Shown: positions 44,218 through 53,199 of the stretch, piece after piece
Layout: each line of letters starts with the position of its first letter
How positions within the stretch are numbered: position 1 is the stretch's first letter
From: Thalassospira marina
GTDB taxonomy: Bacteria > Pseudomonadota > Alphaproteobacteria > Rhodospirillales > Thalassospiraceae
Assembly: GCF_002844375.1 (NCBI RefSeq)
Contig: NZ_CP024199.1
Location: forward strand, 1,810,001-1,874,000
Length of the DNA stretch: 64,000 bases
Direction of reading: 5' to 3'
Translations under genes and position numbers: made by a program
The notes under the pieces: generated by a model
The model's database searches: none
What the model saw: only the letters and a program-made list of their open reading frames with translations
What the model was told of the DNA's origin: nothing

Positions 44218-44267
44218 AACAGGCTATCAGATAGCAGCATTTGATTTTCCGGTTTAAGGATGGCGAC

Positions 44268-45593
44268 ATGGCAGAAAAAAACGCTGCATCTGTTTCGGGT
44301 TCCGGCGCGAAGGTCGTGGCGGACATTGGCAGCCAGCCGGGCCTGACCCCGCTTGATGTTGCCTTGCGTCTTGCCTGCGAACAGGTCGCTGTTTCCGATT
44401 TGATCGAAACCCGTGATCTGACCGATTGTTTTGGGGCCATTTTGCGCGAAGACGTGATTGCGGCGGTCAATGTCCCGTCAGTCGATAATTCGGCCATGGA
44501 TGGGTATGCGCTGCGACTGGCGGATATGGCAGCATTACCGCAAAAAGGCGATGTGACAATGCCGGTTGCCGGTGTGTCGCTGGCGGGCCATCCCTTTGCA
44601 GGTGAAATTCCCGTTGGGCGCGCCATTCGCATTGCAACGGGTGCCGCCATCCCCGCTGGGGTCGATGCCGTCATCATTCAGGAAAATGTCACCGCCAATG
44701 CCGATGAAAGCGAAATTCGCATTGAACGTGCCGCCATTGACCGCCTTCGCCATGGCGATAACATTCGCCGCGCGGGCGAAGATGTAAAACAGGGCATGGT
44801 TATTTTGCCTGCTGGCAAACGGTTGCGCCCGCAGGACGTTGCCGTGGCGGCAGGCCAGGGCAGGGCGCATCTGGTGGTTGCACGGCCCTTGCGGGTTGCT
44901 GTTTTTTCCACGGGGGATGAACTGGCCGCACAGGGCGGTGAACTGCCGCCGGGTGGCATTTATGACAGCAACCGTTTCGCCATGATCGGTATGATGCGCG
45001 CCATTGGTTGCGATGTAACAGACCTTGGCCTGCTGCGCGATGATTTTACGGTGTTGCAAACTGCGCTGGCCGATGCTGCGCAACATCACGATGTGATTTT
45101 GACATCGGGCGGGGTTTCGGTTGGCAAGGCCGACCTTTTAAAACCGGTTGTTGATTCCCTTGGCGAAATTCATGCCTGGAAACTGGCAATCAAACCCGGT
45201 AAACCCTTGATGCGTGGTCGCATTGGCGATTGTCTGGTGCTGGGCCTGCCGGGTAATCCGGTCTCGGTTATGGTTTCCGGGCTGTTATATGCCGTGCCGT
45301 TGCTGCTGCATATGATGGGTGCGCGCAATGAAGACCGTGCAGCCGTGCGGTTCCCGGTCCCGGCTGGCTTTAACCTTAAACGGGGCACAGGCCGGCGCGA
45401 ATGGCTGCGTGCGCGCCTGCACCGCAATGGCAATGGGCAACTGGTGGCCCTGCCATTTCATTCCAGCAGTTCAGGTGTTCTTTCATCCATGGTCTGGGCC
45501 GAAGGCTTGATCGAACTGGCGGAAAACCGCGGCAGCGTCCAGCAGGGCGAAATTGTGGAATATATTGCCTTTGCCGGTTTGCAGGCATTTTAG
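44268..45593 (+). CDS. moeA: Molybdopterin molybdotransferase MoeA
   Basis: 441 residues from the ATG at 44268 (AAGGATGG upstream). Domain features: VPSVDNSAMDGYALR, GRAIRIATGAAIPAGVDAVIIQENV, RRAGEDVKQGMVILPAGKRLRPQDVAVAAGQG, VFSTGDEL, then ILTSGGVSVGKADLLKPVV and GLPGNPVSVMV. It inserts molybdate into adenylated molybdopterin. It stands alone here, without mog or moa genes. Confidence 0.96.
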   Translation: MAEKNAASVSGSGAKVVADIGSQPGLTPLDVALRLACEQVAVSDLIETRDLTDCFGAILREDVIAAVNVPSVDNSAMDGYALRLADMAALPQKGDVTMPVAGVSLAGHPFAGEIPVGRAIRIATGAAIPAGVDAVIIQENVTANADESEIRIERAAIDRLRHGDNIRRAGEDVKQGMVILPAGKRLRPQDVAVAAGQGRAHLVVARPLRVAVFSTGDELAAQGGELPPGGIYDSNRFAMIGMMRAIGCDVTDLGLLRDDFTVLQTALADAAQHHDVILTSGGVSVGKADLLKPVVDSLGEIHAWKLAIKPGKPLMRGRIGDCLVLGLPGNPVSVMVSGLLYAVPLLLHMMGARNEDRAAVRFPVPAGFNLKRGTGRREWLRARLHRNGNGQLVALPFHSSSSGVLSSMVWAEGLIELAENRGSVQQGEIVEYIAFAGLQAF

Positions 45594-45713
45594 ACTGTCG
45601 AATTATCCGGCGATTTTGCGCAATAAATTTTGCGACTGATCCATATCATTGAAGCCATATGCCTCGCGCGCACATTGTAAAGCTGCAATCGGGCGATGCG
45701 TGAGGAGGCTTCA

Positions 45714-47285
45714 ATGACCCTTTCTGTTACATTTTGTGGGGCTGCGGGTGGCGTTACCGGGTCCTGTTATCTGTTGCGAACACCAGTTGGCAATTTCCTG
45801 ATCGACTGTGGCATGTTTCAGGGCAACAAAACGGTCAAGGAGCTGAATTACGGCCCGTTTCCCTTTGATGCCAGTGACATTCGCGCCGTTTTGCTGACCC
45901 ATGCCCATATTGACCATTCCGGGCTGATTCCCAAACTGGTCAAGGCGGGTTTTATTGGGGTTATTTTTGCCACCCAGCCAACCTGCGATTTGCTGACCTA
46001 TATGCTGCCCGATTCCGGCTATATCCAGGAAACCGAGGTTGACCGCCTGAACCGCCGCAATGCCCGCCGTGGCCTGCCGACAGTTGACCCCATCTATACC
46101 CGTGAGGATGCTGAAAAGGCCCTGAAACGCCTGCGCCCGATTGAATATCATGAGTGGGTTGAAATCGTACCGGGGTTCGAGGTGCGCTATTGGGATGCCG
46201 GGCATATTTTGGGTTCGGCATCTATTGAAATTAAAATCGATGGCGAAGCAGGCCAGAAACCGCGCCATTTGCTGTTTTCAGGCGATATTGGCACGGGCGA
46301 GGCCGTCTTTAACGAAGCCCCCGAAGGCCCTGCTGATGTTGATTACCTGTTTGTTGAAACCACCTATGGTGACCGTGAACGGGTGGATGTTTCCGCCAGC
46401 GAACGCCGTGGCCTTCTGGCCAACGAAATTCGCGAGGCGCTGGAGGCTGGCGGCAATCTGGTAATTCCCAGTTTTGCAGTTGCCCGCACCCAGGAATTGC
46501 TGGTCGATCTGGCGGCATTGTTTAACAGTGGCGCCTTGCCCAAGGCCGATGTTTTCATCGACAGCCCGCTGGCCCAGCGCGCCACTGGCGTTTTTGCCCG
46601 GTATCTTCCGCCCGAAGATGCCCATGCCTTAACGCATCCCAATTTCCATATGGTGCCTGATGTCGAAGCCAGCATTCAACTGGACCGGATCAAAAAGGGT
46701 GCCATCATTCTCTCAGCCAGTGGCATGTGCGATGCCGGGCGTGTGCGCTATCATTTGAAAAACAATCTGTGGCGGGCGGAATGCACGGTGCTGCTGGTGG
46801 GATATCAGGCGGCAGGGTCGCTTGGGCGCATTTTGCTGTCTGGCGCAAAATCGGTTCGTATTCATGGCGATCAGATCCAGGTGCGCGCGCGCATCCGTAA
46901 CCTTGATATTTATTCCGGTCATGCTGATCAAAAAACGCTGCTGGACTGGGTAAAGGGGCGGTTGCCGGTTCACAAAAAGATATTTCTGACCCATGGGGAA
47001 AATGCAGCACGCGCCACGTTCCAGGACCTGCTGCATGCCAATGATATCCCACCCAAGTTACTATCCAGCCCGACCTTGGATGAAACAATCATCCTGCAAC
47101 GCGGGCAGGAATTGCAGGCACCGATTGCCAAGCGGGGTGGGGCTGATGCCATGTCGCGTGAAGACTGGCACAACGATTATGCCCGGACCTTAACCGCGCT
47201 TTCGGAAAAACTGGCAGGTCTTGGCACCAACCGTGAACGCGAAAAACTGCTGGCAAAACTGGGCAGCCTTATCGACCGCGCCTGA
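45714..47285 (+). CDS. Metallo-beta-lactamase/beta-CASP RNA-processing nuclease
   Basis: 523 residues from the ATG at 45714 (GAGGAGG upstream). The metal-binding motif HAHIDHSG is at 63-70. GHILGSASI, FSGDIG and the beta-CASP segment VIPSFAVARTQELL are present, with SASGMCDAGRVRYHLKNNL and YSGHADQKTLLDWV near the C-terminus. These are the hallmarks of the CPSF-73/YSH1-like exonuclease family found in bacteria. It acts as a zinc endo- or exonuclease on RNA in the cytosol by family knowledge. The C-terminal 60 residues are a helical extension. Confidence 0.93.
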   Translation: MTLSVTFCGAAGGVTGSCYLLRTPVGNFLIDCGMFQGNKTVKELNYGPFPFDASDIRAVLLTHAHIDHSGLIPKLVKAGFIGVIFATQPTCDLLTYMLPDSGYIQETEVDRLNRRNARRGLPTVDPIYTREDAEKALKRLRPIEYHEWVEIVPGFEVRYWDAGHILGSASIEIKIDGEAGQKPRHLLFSGDIGTGEAVFNEAPEGPADVDYLFVETTYGDRERVDVSASERRGLLANEIREALEAGGNLVIPSFAVARTQELLVDLAALFNSGALPKADVFIDSPLAQRATGVFARYLPPEDAHALTHPNFHMVPDVEASIQLDRIKKGAIILSASGMCDAGRVRYHLKNNLWRAECTVLLVGYQAAGSLGRILLSGAKSVRIHGDQIQVRARIRNLDIYSGHADQKTLLDWVKGRLPVHKKIFLTHGENAARATFQDLLHANDIPPKLLSSPTLDETIILQRGQELQAPIAKRGGADAMSREDWHNDYARTLTALSEKLAGLGTNREREKLLAKLGSLIDRA

Positions 47286-47670
47286 TGGCAGACACATGCA
47301 AATTAATCGCTGCATGATTTTGACAGCTGATCATCCGTCGCCATGCTTTGGGGGAAGATGGCGACATTTGCAGGGCAGGGGCAAAGTCCGCTGCCCTGCA
47401 ATTATTTGTTTGGTATTTTGCTTTGCCGATGGCGCGTTTTGATTGATATTTTTAATCGGATCTCAACGCTAACGCACCTCACCATAATTTTATTGCATCT
47501 GCGAAAGTCGCTTTGTCACTGCAATTGCTCCCGATTTGGGGTTAAGTGCCGCTGGCAAGGGCGTTTCTGATGGTTGCATCCGGATGAAATCTGCTAACTA
47601 ATGGAACGGAATTTCTTGTCATTATCCAAATTCCTGTCACCTTTATTAAAAAAAGGCGATGGGAGGTTCA
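47286..47670. other. Intergenic region before the second glycan operon
   Basis: About 385 bases, AT-rich from 47430 on. It includes a terminator at 47368-47408 and presumably the promoter of the glycan operon; no boxes could be assigned with confidence. Confidence 0.45.
47368..47408 (+). terminator. Terminator after the beta-CASP nuclease gene
   Basis: TTGCAGGGCAG (47368-47378) pairs with CTGCCCTGCAA (47391-47401), followed by TTATTTG. Confidence 0.6.
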
Positions 47671-47766
47671 ATGGGACATGGAAGACGATATAGCGGCAAG
47701 GTATTTGCTGATAAGGCAACCATGTCTTTGGGGACACCCGAATTGCGGACGGTATTATGTCTTTAA
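47671..47766 (+). CDS. Candidate 31-residue leader peptide coupled to the glycosyltransferase
   Basis: An ATG at 47671 sits four bases after the strong ribosome site GGGAGG. The frame encodes 31 residues (starting MGHGRRYSGK and ending TVLCL) and stops at 47764-47766, ten bases inside the next gene, whose own start has only a weak site. The layout suits translational coupling. The peptide is basic and unlike any family I know. It may be a genuine small protein, a coupling leader or chance. Confidence 0.45.
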   Translation: MGHGRRYSGKVFADKATMSLGTPELRTVLCL

Positions 47767-48980
47767 AGGGCGCACGAGGCTATCGTGTACTGATTTATAG
47801 TCACGACACATTCGGCCTTGGCCATTTGCGGCGATGCCGCACCATTGCGCATGCTCTGGTCGATAACCGGGATGATGTTTCGGTGCTGATCCTGTCTGGA
47901 TCGCCCATCATCGGCAGCTTTGAATTTCGCTCCCGCGTTGATTTTGTGCGCATTCCCGGTGTGATCAAGCTTTCCAATGGTGAATATACGTCACTTAACC
48001 TTGATATCGATGTTGAACAGATGCTGGCGATGCGTGAATCCATCATCCAGCATACCGCCGATGCCTTTGACCCGGACCTGTTCATTGTCGATAAGGAACC
48101 CCTTGGCCTGCGCGGCGAGGTGGAACCGACCCTTCGCATGTTAAAAGAACGTAATACGCGCCTTGTCCTTGGCCTGCGTGATGTGATGGACGACCCGGAA
48201 ACCCTTCGTGAAGAATGGCTGCGCAAAAATTGCGCCCCGGCACTTGCCAATTATTACGACGATATCTGGGTTTATGGTCTGCGTGAAATCTGCAATCCGC
48301 TGGATGGCATTGATCTTCTGCCCGGCGTTGAAGAAAAAATGACCTATACCGGCTATCTGCCGCGCACCGCCACCCGCAAACCGGCCCCCGAACATGGGGC
48401 GCTGGGGCTTGATGAACCCTATTTCCTGGTGACCACCGGTGGTGGTGGCGATGGGGTTAATCTGGTTGACTGGGTGATTAGCGCCTATGAAGCCGATCCT
48501 GAAATTCCCATGCCATCACTGGTGGTTCTGGGGCCGTTCATGGCCCCGGCAGACCAGCAGAAATTCATGGAACGGGCTGAAAGCATCGACAAACTTTCGG
48601 TCATCACCTTTGATGCCAATGTTGAAATGCTGATGGCGCGTTCCGCCGGTGTTATTGCCATGGGCGGCTATAATACGTTTTGCGAAATTCTGTCATTTGA
48701 CAAGCCATCCATTATTGTTCCGCGGACCGTACCACGGCTTGAACAATATGTTCGGGCATCCCAGGCCGAAAAACTCGGTCTTGTGCGTATGCTGACCGAA
48801 GAAGGCGGGCGTCCGCCCCTTGAAATGGCGCAGGCATTGCGTGGCCTTGCCGGGCAACCCGCACCGTCCAGCGTTACGGTGCCGGGCCTGATGGGCGGTC
48901 TTGAAACGGTATCCTCGATGGTGGAACACTGGCTGCCCCGTGATGGCGGCCTTCTTGATGCAGAGTACGCAACGGCATGA
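47757..48980 (+). CDS. MurG-like (GT28-type) glycosyltransferase, copy 1
   Basis: 407 residues. YRVLIYSHDTFGLGHLRRCRTIAHAL near the N-terminus has the GHLRR motif of the GT28 C-terminal-domain group. The donor half has FLVTTGGGGDG, then VITFDANVEMLMARSAGVIAMGGYNTFCEILSFDKPSIIVPR, a typical UDP-sugar site. It is related to the protein encoded at 52054, which has GHVRRTALLVAEM and SQAGYNTLMDVLAAGVPSVMVPF. Acceptor unknown. First large gene of the operon; its stop overlaps the next start (ATGA). Confidence 0.88.
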   Translation: MSLKGARGYRVLIYSHDTFGLGHLRRCRTIAHALVDNRDDVSVLILSGSPIIGSFEFRSRVDFVRIPGVIKLSNGEYTSLNLDIDVEQMLAMRESIIQHTADAFDPDLFIVDKEPLGLRGEVEPTLRMLKERNTRLVLGLRDVMDDPETLREEWLRKNCAPALANYYDDIWVYGLREICNPLDGIDLLPGVEEKMTYTGYLPRTATRKPAPEHGALGLDEPYFLVTTGGGGDGVNLVDWVISAYEADPEIPMPSLVVLGPFMAPADQQKFMERAESIDKLSVITFDANVEMLMARSAGVIAMGGYNTFCEILSFDKPSIIVPRTVPRLEQYVRASQAEKLGLVRMLTEEGGRPPLEMAQALRGLAGQPAPSSVTVPGLMGGLETVSSMVEHWLPRDGGLLDAEYATA

Positions 48981-50278
48981 CATCCGCCAATATTGCGGGC
49001 GTTGATCATGTTGCCATCGTGGTAAAGGGCTATCCGCGCCTGTCTGAAACCTTTATTGCCCAGGAAATCCTGGGTATTCAGCAGGCTGGTATTCCCTATC
49101 GCATTGTTTCGCTGCGCCACCCGACCGATAAAAAACGCCACCCTATTCACGGCCGCATTACCGGCAATGTTGATTACCTGCCGGAATATCTGCATGACGA
49201 ACCCCTGCGTGTGCTAGCCGGTTGGTGGAAGGCGCGGCGGATGCCGGGTTATCGGGCGGCAATGGCAGCCTGGTGGCGCGATTTTGCCCGCGATAAAACC
49301 CGCAACCGTATTCGCAGGCTGGGCCAGGCGATGGTCATGGCGGCCGAGCTGCCCGCCGATATCACCCGCATCTATGCCCATTTTCTGCATACACCAGCAT
49401 CTGTTGCGCGCTATGGCGCGATGATGCGGCAATTGCCCTGGGCCTGTTCGGCCCATGCCAAGGATATTTACACCAGCCCCGATTGGGAAATGCGTGAAAA
49501 ACTGGCCGCTATGGACTGGTTGGTGACTTGCACACGCGCCAATGTGGACCATCTCAAGGCGCTGGCCGAAGACCCGGCAAAGGTAAACCTGCTTTATCAC
49601 GGCCTGGATTTTTCACGCTTCCCCGAAGATTGGCCCGAACGCCCCCTGCGCGATGGCAGCAATGCCAATGACCCGGTGATTATTTTGTCCGTTGGGCGCC
49701 TTGTTGGCAAAAAGGGCTATGACGACCTTTTGCGTGCGCTGGCAAAATTGCCGGGCAACCTGCATTGGCGGTTTGTCCATATTGGCGGTGGCAAGGGCGA
49801 AAAATACCAGGCCCTGGCACAAGAATTGGGCTTTGCCGATAAGTGCGACTGGCAAGGCCCGCAGGACCAGGCCGAAGTCATTGCTGCCTGCCAGAAGGCC
49901 GATCTGTTTGTGCTTGCCAGCCGGATCGAAAAAGATGGCGACCGTGACGGCCTGCCAAATGTGCTGATGGAAGCACAGCTTTGCGGGTTGGCTGCTGTTT
50001 CTACCCGAATTTCGGCCATCCCGGAATTGATCCGTGATGGGGTAAATGGCCTGCTGGTGCCCCAGCGTGATGAAAACGCCCTGGCTGTTGCTCTGCAGGA
50101 TATGATTTGTGATCCCGCGAAACGGATTGCCATGGGGCAGGCAGGTAATGACATTGTGCGCCGGGATTTTTCCTTTCACGCAGGTATGCGCGAACTGGGC
50201 CGCCGGTTTGGCATTGTTACGGTCGAAAGCCCGGAAATTACCGGCACAGATAACATAACTGCCACCAGGCAGGAGTAA
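48977..50278 (+). CDS. GT4 glycosyltransferase
   Basis: 433 residues. N-terminal AIVVKGYPRLSETFIAQEILGIQ is typical of exopolysaccharide GT4 enzymes of the colanic-acid WcaL/AmsK type. IILSVGRLVGKKGYDDLLRAL begins the donor domain, and DGLPNVLMEAQLCGLAAVSTRISAIPELI carries the catalytic-site glutamates. Overlaps the previous stop by four bases; the next gene begins five bases after its stop. Confidence 0.92.
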   Translation: MTSANIAGVDHVAIVVKGYPRLSETFIAQEILGIQQAGIPYRIVSLRHPTDKKRHPIHGRITGNVDYLPEYLHDEPLRVLAGWWKARRMPGYRAAMAAWWRDFARDKTRNRIRRLGQAMVMAAELPADITRIYAHFLHTPASVARYGAMMRQLPWACSAHAKDIYTSPDWEMREKLAAMDWLVTCTRANVDHLKALAEDPAKVNLLYHGLDFSRFPEDWPERPLRDGSNANDPVIILSVGRLVGKKGYDDLLRALAKLPGNLHWRFVHIGGGKGEKYQALAQELGFADKCDWQGPQDQAEVIAACQKADLFVLASRIEKDGDRDGLPNVLMEAQLCGLAAVSTRISAIPELIRDGVNGLLVPQRDENALAVALQDMICDPAKRIAMGQAGNDIVRRDFSFHAGMRELGRRFGIVTVESPEITGTDNITATRQE

Positions 50279-50283
50279 CCGCC

Positions 50284-51459
50284 GTGCGGATTGCGTTTTA
50301 CGCCCCGTTAAAGCCGCTTGACCACCCGGTGCCATCGGGTGACAGGCTAATGGCGCGTTTGCTTGTGACTGCATTAAAACGCGCCGGACATGATGTGGAT
50401 ATTGCTGCGCGCCTGCGCAGCCGGGTTGGCGATGGCAATGCTATGCGTCAAATGCAATTGGCCGAACTGGGGGGTAAAATGGCCCGGCGGCTATTGCGGC
50501 GCTATGAAACCGGTTTTTTGCCCCGGCCTGATATCTGGTTTACCTATCACCTTTATTATAAGGCATCAGACTGGATCGGGCCGCTTGTCGCGGCCGAACT
50601 GGGTATTCCCTATATCATTTGCGAGGCATCACACGCCCCCAAACGTGCCAATGGCCCCTGGGCAGCCAGCCACCGGGCGGTTGAACAGGCCTTAAAACAG
50701 GCCAGTGCGGTTTTTTGCCCCAACCGGGCTGACATGGAATGTCTGGCGCCGGTAACAGGTGCTTCCAAGCTTCATTTTCTGCCACCCTTTGCCGATATCA
50801 GCGCCTGGCAGAATGCGGATGAATTACCCGCGCGTCGTGGGGATGAAAGTTCTAAACCTGTCGAACTGATATCCGTTGCCATGATGCGACCGGGCGATAA
50901 ATTGCAATCCTTTGCGGTGCTGGCGGATGCCCTGGCGGCTTTGCCATTTGCCTTGCAGCACAACTGGCGGCTGACACTTGTGGGCGATGGCCCGGCGCGG
51001 GCGGATGTCGCGCAGCTTTTTGGTCGTTTTGCCGCCGGGCAGGTTGTGTTTGCCGGGCAGTGTGATGCGGCACAGACCCGCGCCTATCTGGCGCAGGCCG
51101 ATCTGTGCGTTTGGCCCGCAATCAACGAGGCCTATGGCATGGCCCTGCTGGAGGCACAGGCCGCAGGCCTGCCCGTGCTGGCAGGCGATAGCGGCGGTGT
51201 TGGCGGCATTGTGCGCGATGGCGAAACAGGCTGGTTGGTGCCGGTTGGTGATAGTGCGGCCTTTGCCTGGCGTTTGGCAGGTTGTCTTGAAAACGCGGCA
51301 GCCCTGCAAATTGCCGGTCAAAAGGCGGCTTTTAACGCACTGGCCCATCACGATATTTCATCGGCAGCATCCATGCTTGATCGTGTAATTGCCAATGTGC
51401 TGGCATCGCATGGTTCGGCCCTGAAAAATGAAGCGGGGGATGAAAATGACGCAGGCTGA
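50284..51459 (+). CDS. GT4-like glycosyltransferase
   Basis: 391 residues with a GTG start preceded by CAGGAG. The N-terminal domain is MRIAFYAPLKPLDHPVPSGDRLMARLLVTALKRAGHDV. The donor half shows LTLVGDGPARADV, VVFAGQCDAAQTRAYLAQADLCVWPAINEAYGMALLEAQAAGLPVLAGDSGG and GETGWLVP, a standard GT4 site. Overlaps the phosphatase gene by 14 bases. Confidence 0.9.
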   Translation: MRIAFYAPLKPLDHPVPSGDRLMARLLVTALKRAGHDVDIAARLRSRVGDGNAMRQMQLAELGGKMARRLLRRYETGFLPRPDIWFTYHLYYKASDWIGPLVAAELGIPYIICEASHAPKRANGPWAASHRAVEQALKQASAVFCPNRADMECLAPVTGASKLHFLPPFADISAWQNADELPARRGDESSKPVELISVAMMRPGDKLQSFAVLADALAALPFALQHNWRLTLVGDGPARADVAQLFGRFAAGQVVFAGQCDAAQTRAYLAQADLCVWPAINEAYGMALLEAQAAGLPVLAGDSGGVGGIVRDGETGWLVPVGDSAAFAWRLAGCLENAAALQIAGQKAAFNALAHHDISSAASMLDRVIANVLASHGSALKNEAGDENDAG

Positions 51460-52057
51460 TTTTTCCTTCGCTGTTTTGCGCCATGGCGCAACATCCTGGA
51501 ATGTTGAGGGTCGCATTCAGGGACATAGCGATATTGGCCTGCTCCCTGAAACCTGCGATCAGTTGCACAAATTGCAAATTCCCGGCGAATGGGTGGAACG
51601 GCCCTGGTACACAAGCCCATTAAAACGTACCCATGAAACGTTGACAGCACTTGGCGTGCCCCCTGTGGGTGTGCTTCCGGCATTTGTCGAGATGAACTGG
51701 GGCCAGTGGGAAGGACGGAAACTTCGCGATTTGCGGGCCGAACTGGGCGATGCCATGACGCAAAACGAAGATCGTGGGTGGGATTTTCGCCCCGAAGGTG
51801 GTGAAAGCCCACGCGATGTTTTGGCGCGCATCGTGGCGTTTTTGGCCCGACGGCAGGGGGGGGATTTTGGCGTTACAACCCACAAAGGCGTTATTCGCGC
51901 CCTTTATGCCCATACGCGTGGCTGGAATATGATGGGCAAAAGTCCCGACAAACTGCAATGGGATGCGCTGCATGTGTTTCACTGGTCGCATGGCAGTGGC
52001 CTGTCCGTTTCGCAATTGAACATCCCGCTGATGGCCCGGGAAGGAACCCCGCAATGA
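51446..52057 (+). CDS. Histidine phosphatase family protein
   Basis: 203 residues from the ATG at 51446 (GGGGAT upstream). The catalytic LRHGATSWN motif is at about 11-19, the second phosphate-pocket arginine in YTSPLKRTHET, the acid in FVEMNWGQWEGR, and the second histidine in VTTHKGVIRAL. Cytosolic, no signal peptide. Within a glycan operon it may act on a sugar phosphate or recycle a phosphorylated intermediate, by inference. Confidence 0.88.
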   Translation: MTQADFSFAVLRHGATSWNVEGRIQGHSDIGLLPETCDQLHKLQIPGEWVERPWYTSPLKRTHETLTALGVPPVGVLPAFVEMNWGQWEGRKLRDLRAELGDAMTQNEDRGWDFRPEGGESPRDVLARIVAFLARRQGGDFGVTTHKGVIRALYAHTRGWNMMGKSPDKLQWDALHVFHWSHGSGLSVSQLNIPLMAREGTPQ

Positions 52058-53199
52058 CCGATGTGATGATTTATGTGCAGCATTTGCTGGGAATTGGTCA
52101 TGTGCGCCGCACCGCCTTGCTGGTTGCCGAAATGCGTAAGGCGGGGCTTTCGGTTGGTGTGGTCAGCGGTGGTATTCCCGACGATGCCATCGATTTTTCT
52201 GCCGATGAAGTTATTCAGTTACCGGCGTGTCGCAGTGCCGATCTAGGTTTTTCCGGGCTGGTGGACCAGGATGGCAACCTTGTTGATGATGCCTGGAAAG
52301 ACGGGCGCAAAAACGCACTGTTGGCTGCCTATCAAACGCTGTCGCCACGCTTGCTGCTGGTTGAAATGTTTCCGTTTGGCAGGCGGGCTTTCCGGTTTGA
52401 ATTATTACCGCTTCTCGAACAGGCCGGGCAGGATGGCGTAAAGCGTGTTTGTTCGGTTCGTGATTTGCTGGTGCGTAAAAAGGATATCAGCAAGGAACGC
52501 TGGATGCGCGATATTGCCCTTTCACATTTTGACCGGGTGCTGGTGCATGGTGACCCTGCCGTATTCGGGTTTGATCGCAGTTTTCCCTTTGCTGCGGATC
52601 TGGGGGATATGCTGGAATATACCGGCTATGTCGCCGCCGATATCGCCCGCAATGATGCAGGGCCACGGGGTGGTGTTGTTGTATCGGCAGGCGGGGGTGC
52701 TGTTGGTGCCGATTTGATTGCGGCGGCCATTGCTGCGCGGCCCTTGTCGGGCAAATATGCCGATGTGAACTGGGATATCATCACCGGGCCGCATTTCCCG
52801 GTCGATGCCTTTGCAAAACTGGCAGCCAATATGCCTGCCGGCATTACGCTTCATCGCTTTCTGCCCGATTTTCGCGAACGTTTGACCCACGCCGTTCTTT
52901 CGATTTCGCAGGCGGGGTATAATACCCTGATGGATGTGCTGGCCGCCGGGGTGCCATCGGTGATGGTACCATTTGCCGAAGGCGGCGAAAGCGAGCAGAC
53001 CGAACGGGCCGAAATTTTTGCCGCCAGGGGCATTATTTCGCTGGTATCGGCTAATGATTTAACCCCTGAAAAACTGGCGCTGGCGATTGATAATGCAGAT
53101 TTTCCTGAAGAATTTGAATTATCGCTGGACGGGGCGCGTATAGGTGCGGCTAAAATCAGGGCAATAATAATGGGAAAAGACTATGGGCACCTGGGATGA
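52054..53199 (+). CDS. MurG-like (GT28-type) glycosyltransferase, copy 2
   Basis: 381 residues from the ATG at 52054, which overlaps the phosphatase stop (ATGA). N-terminal VMIYVQHLLGIGHVRRTALLVAEM, central VVVSAGGGAVGADLI, and the donor site SISQAGYNTLMDVLAAGVPSVMVPFAEGGESEQTERA, where the EQ pair contacts the sugar in MurG-type enzymes. Paralogous to the gene at 47757. Overlaps the deacetylase gene by 17 bases. Confidence 0.88.
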   Translation: MTDVMIYVQHLLGIGHVRRTALLVAEMRKAGLSVGVVSGGIPDDAIDFSADEVIQLPACRSADLGFSGLVDQDGNLVDDAWKDGRKNALLAAYQTLSPRLLLVEMFPFGRRAFRFELLPLLEQAGQDGVKRVCSVRDLLVRKKDISKERWMRDIALSHFDRVLVHGDPAVFGFDRSFPFAADLGDMLEYTGYVAADIARNDAGPRGGVVVSAGGGAVGADLIAAAIAARPLSGKYADVNWDIITGPHFPVDAFAKLAANMPAGITLHRFLPDFRERLTHAVLSISQAGYNTLMDVLAAGVPSVMVPFAEGGESEQTERAEIFAARGIISLVSANDLTPEKLALAIDNADFPEEFELSLDGARIGAAKIRAIIMGKDYGHLG

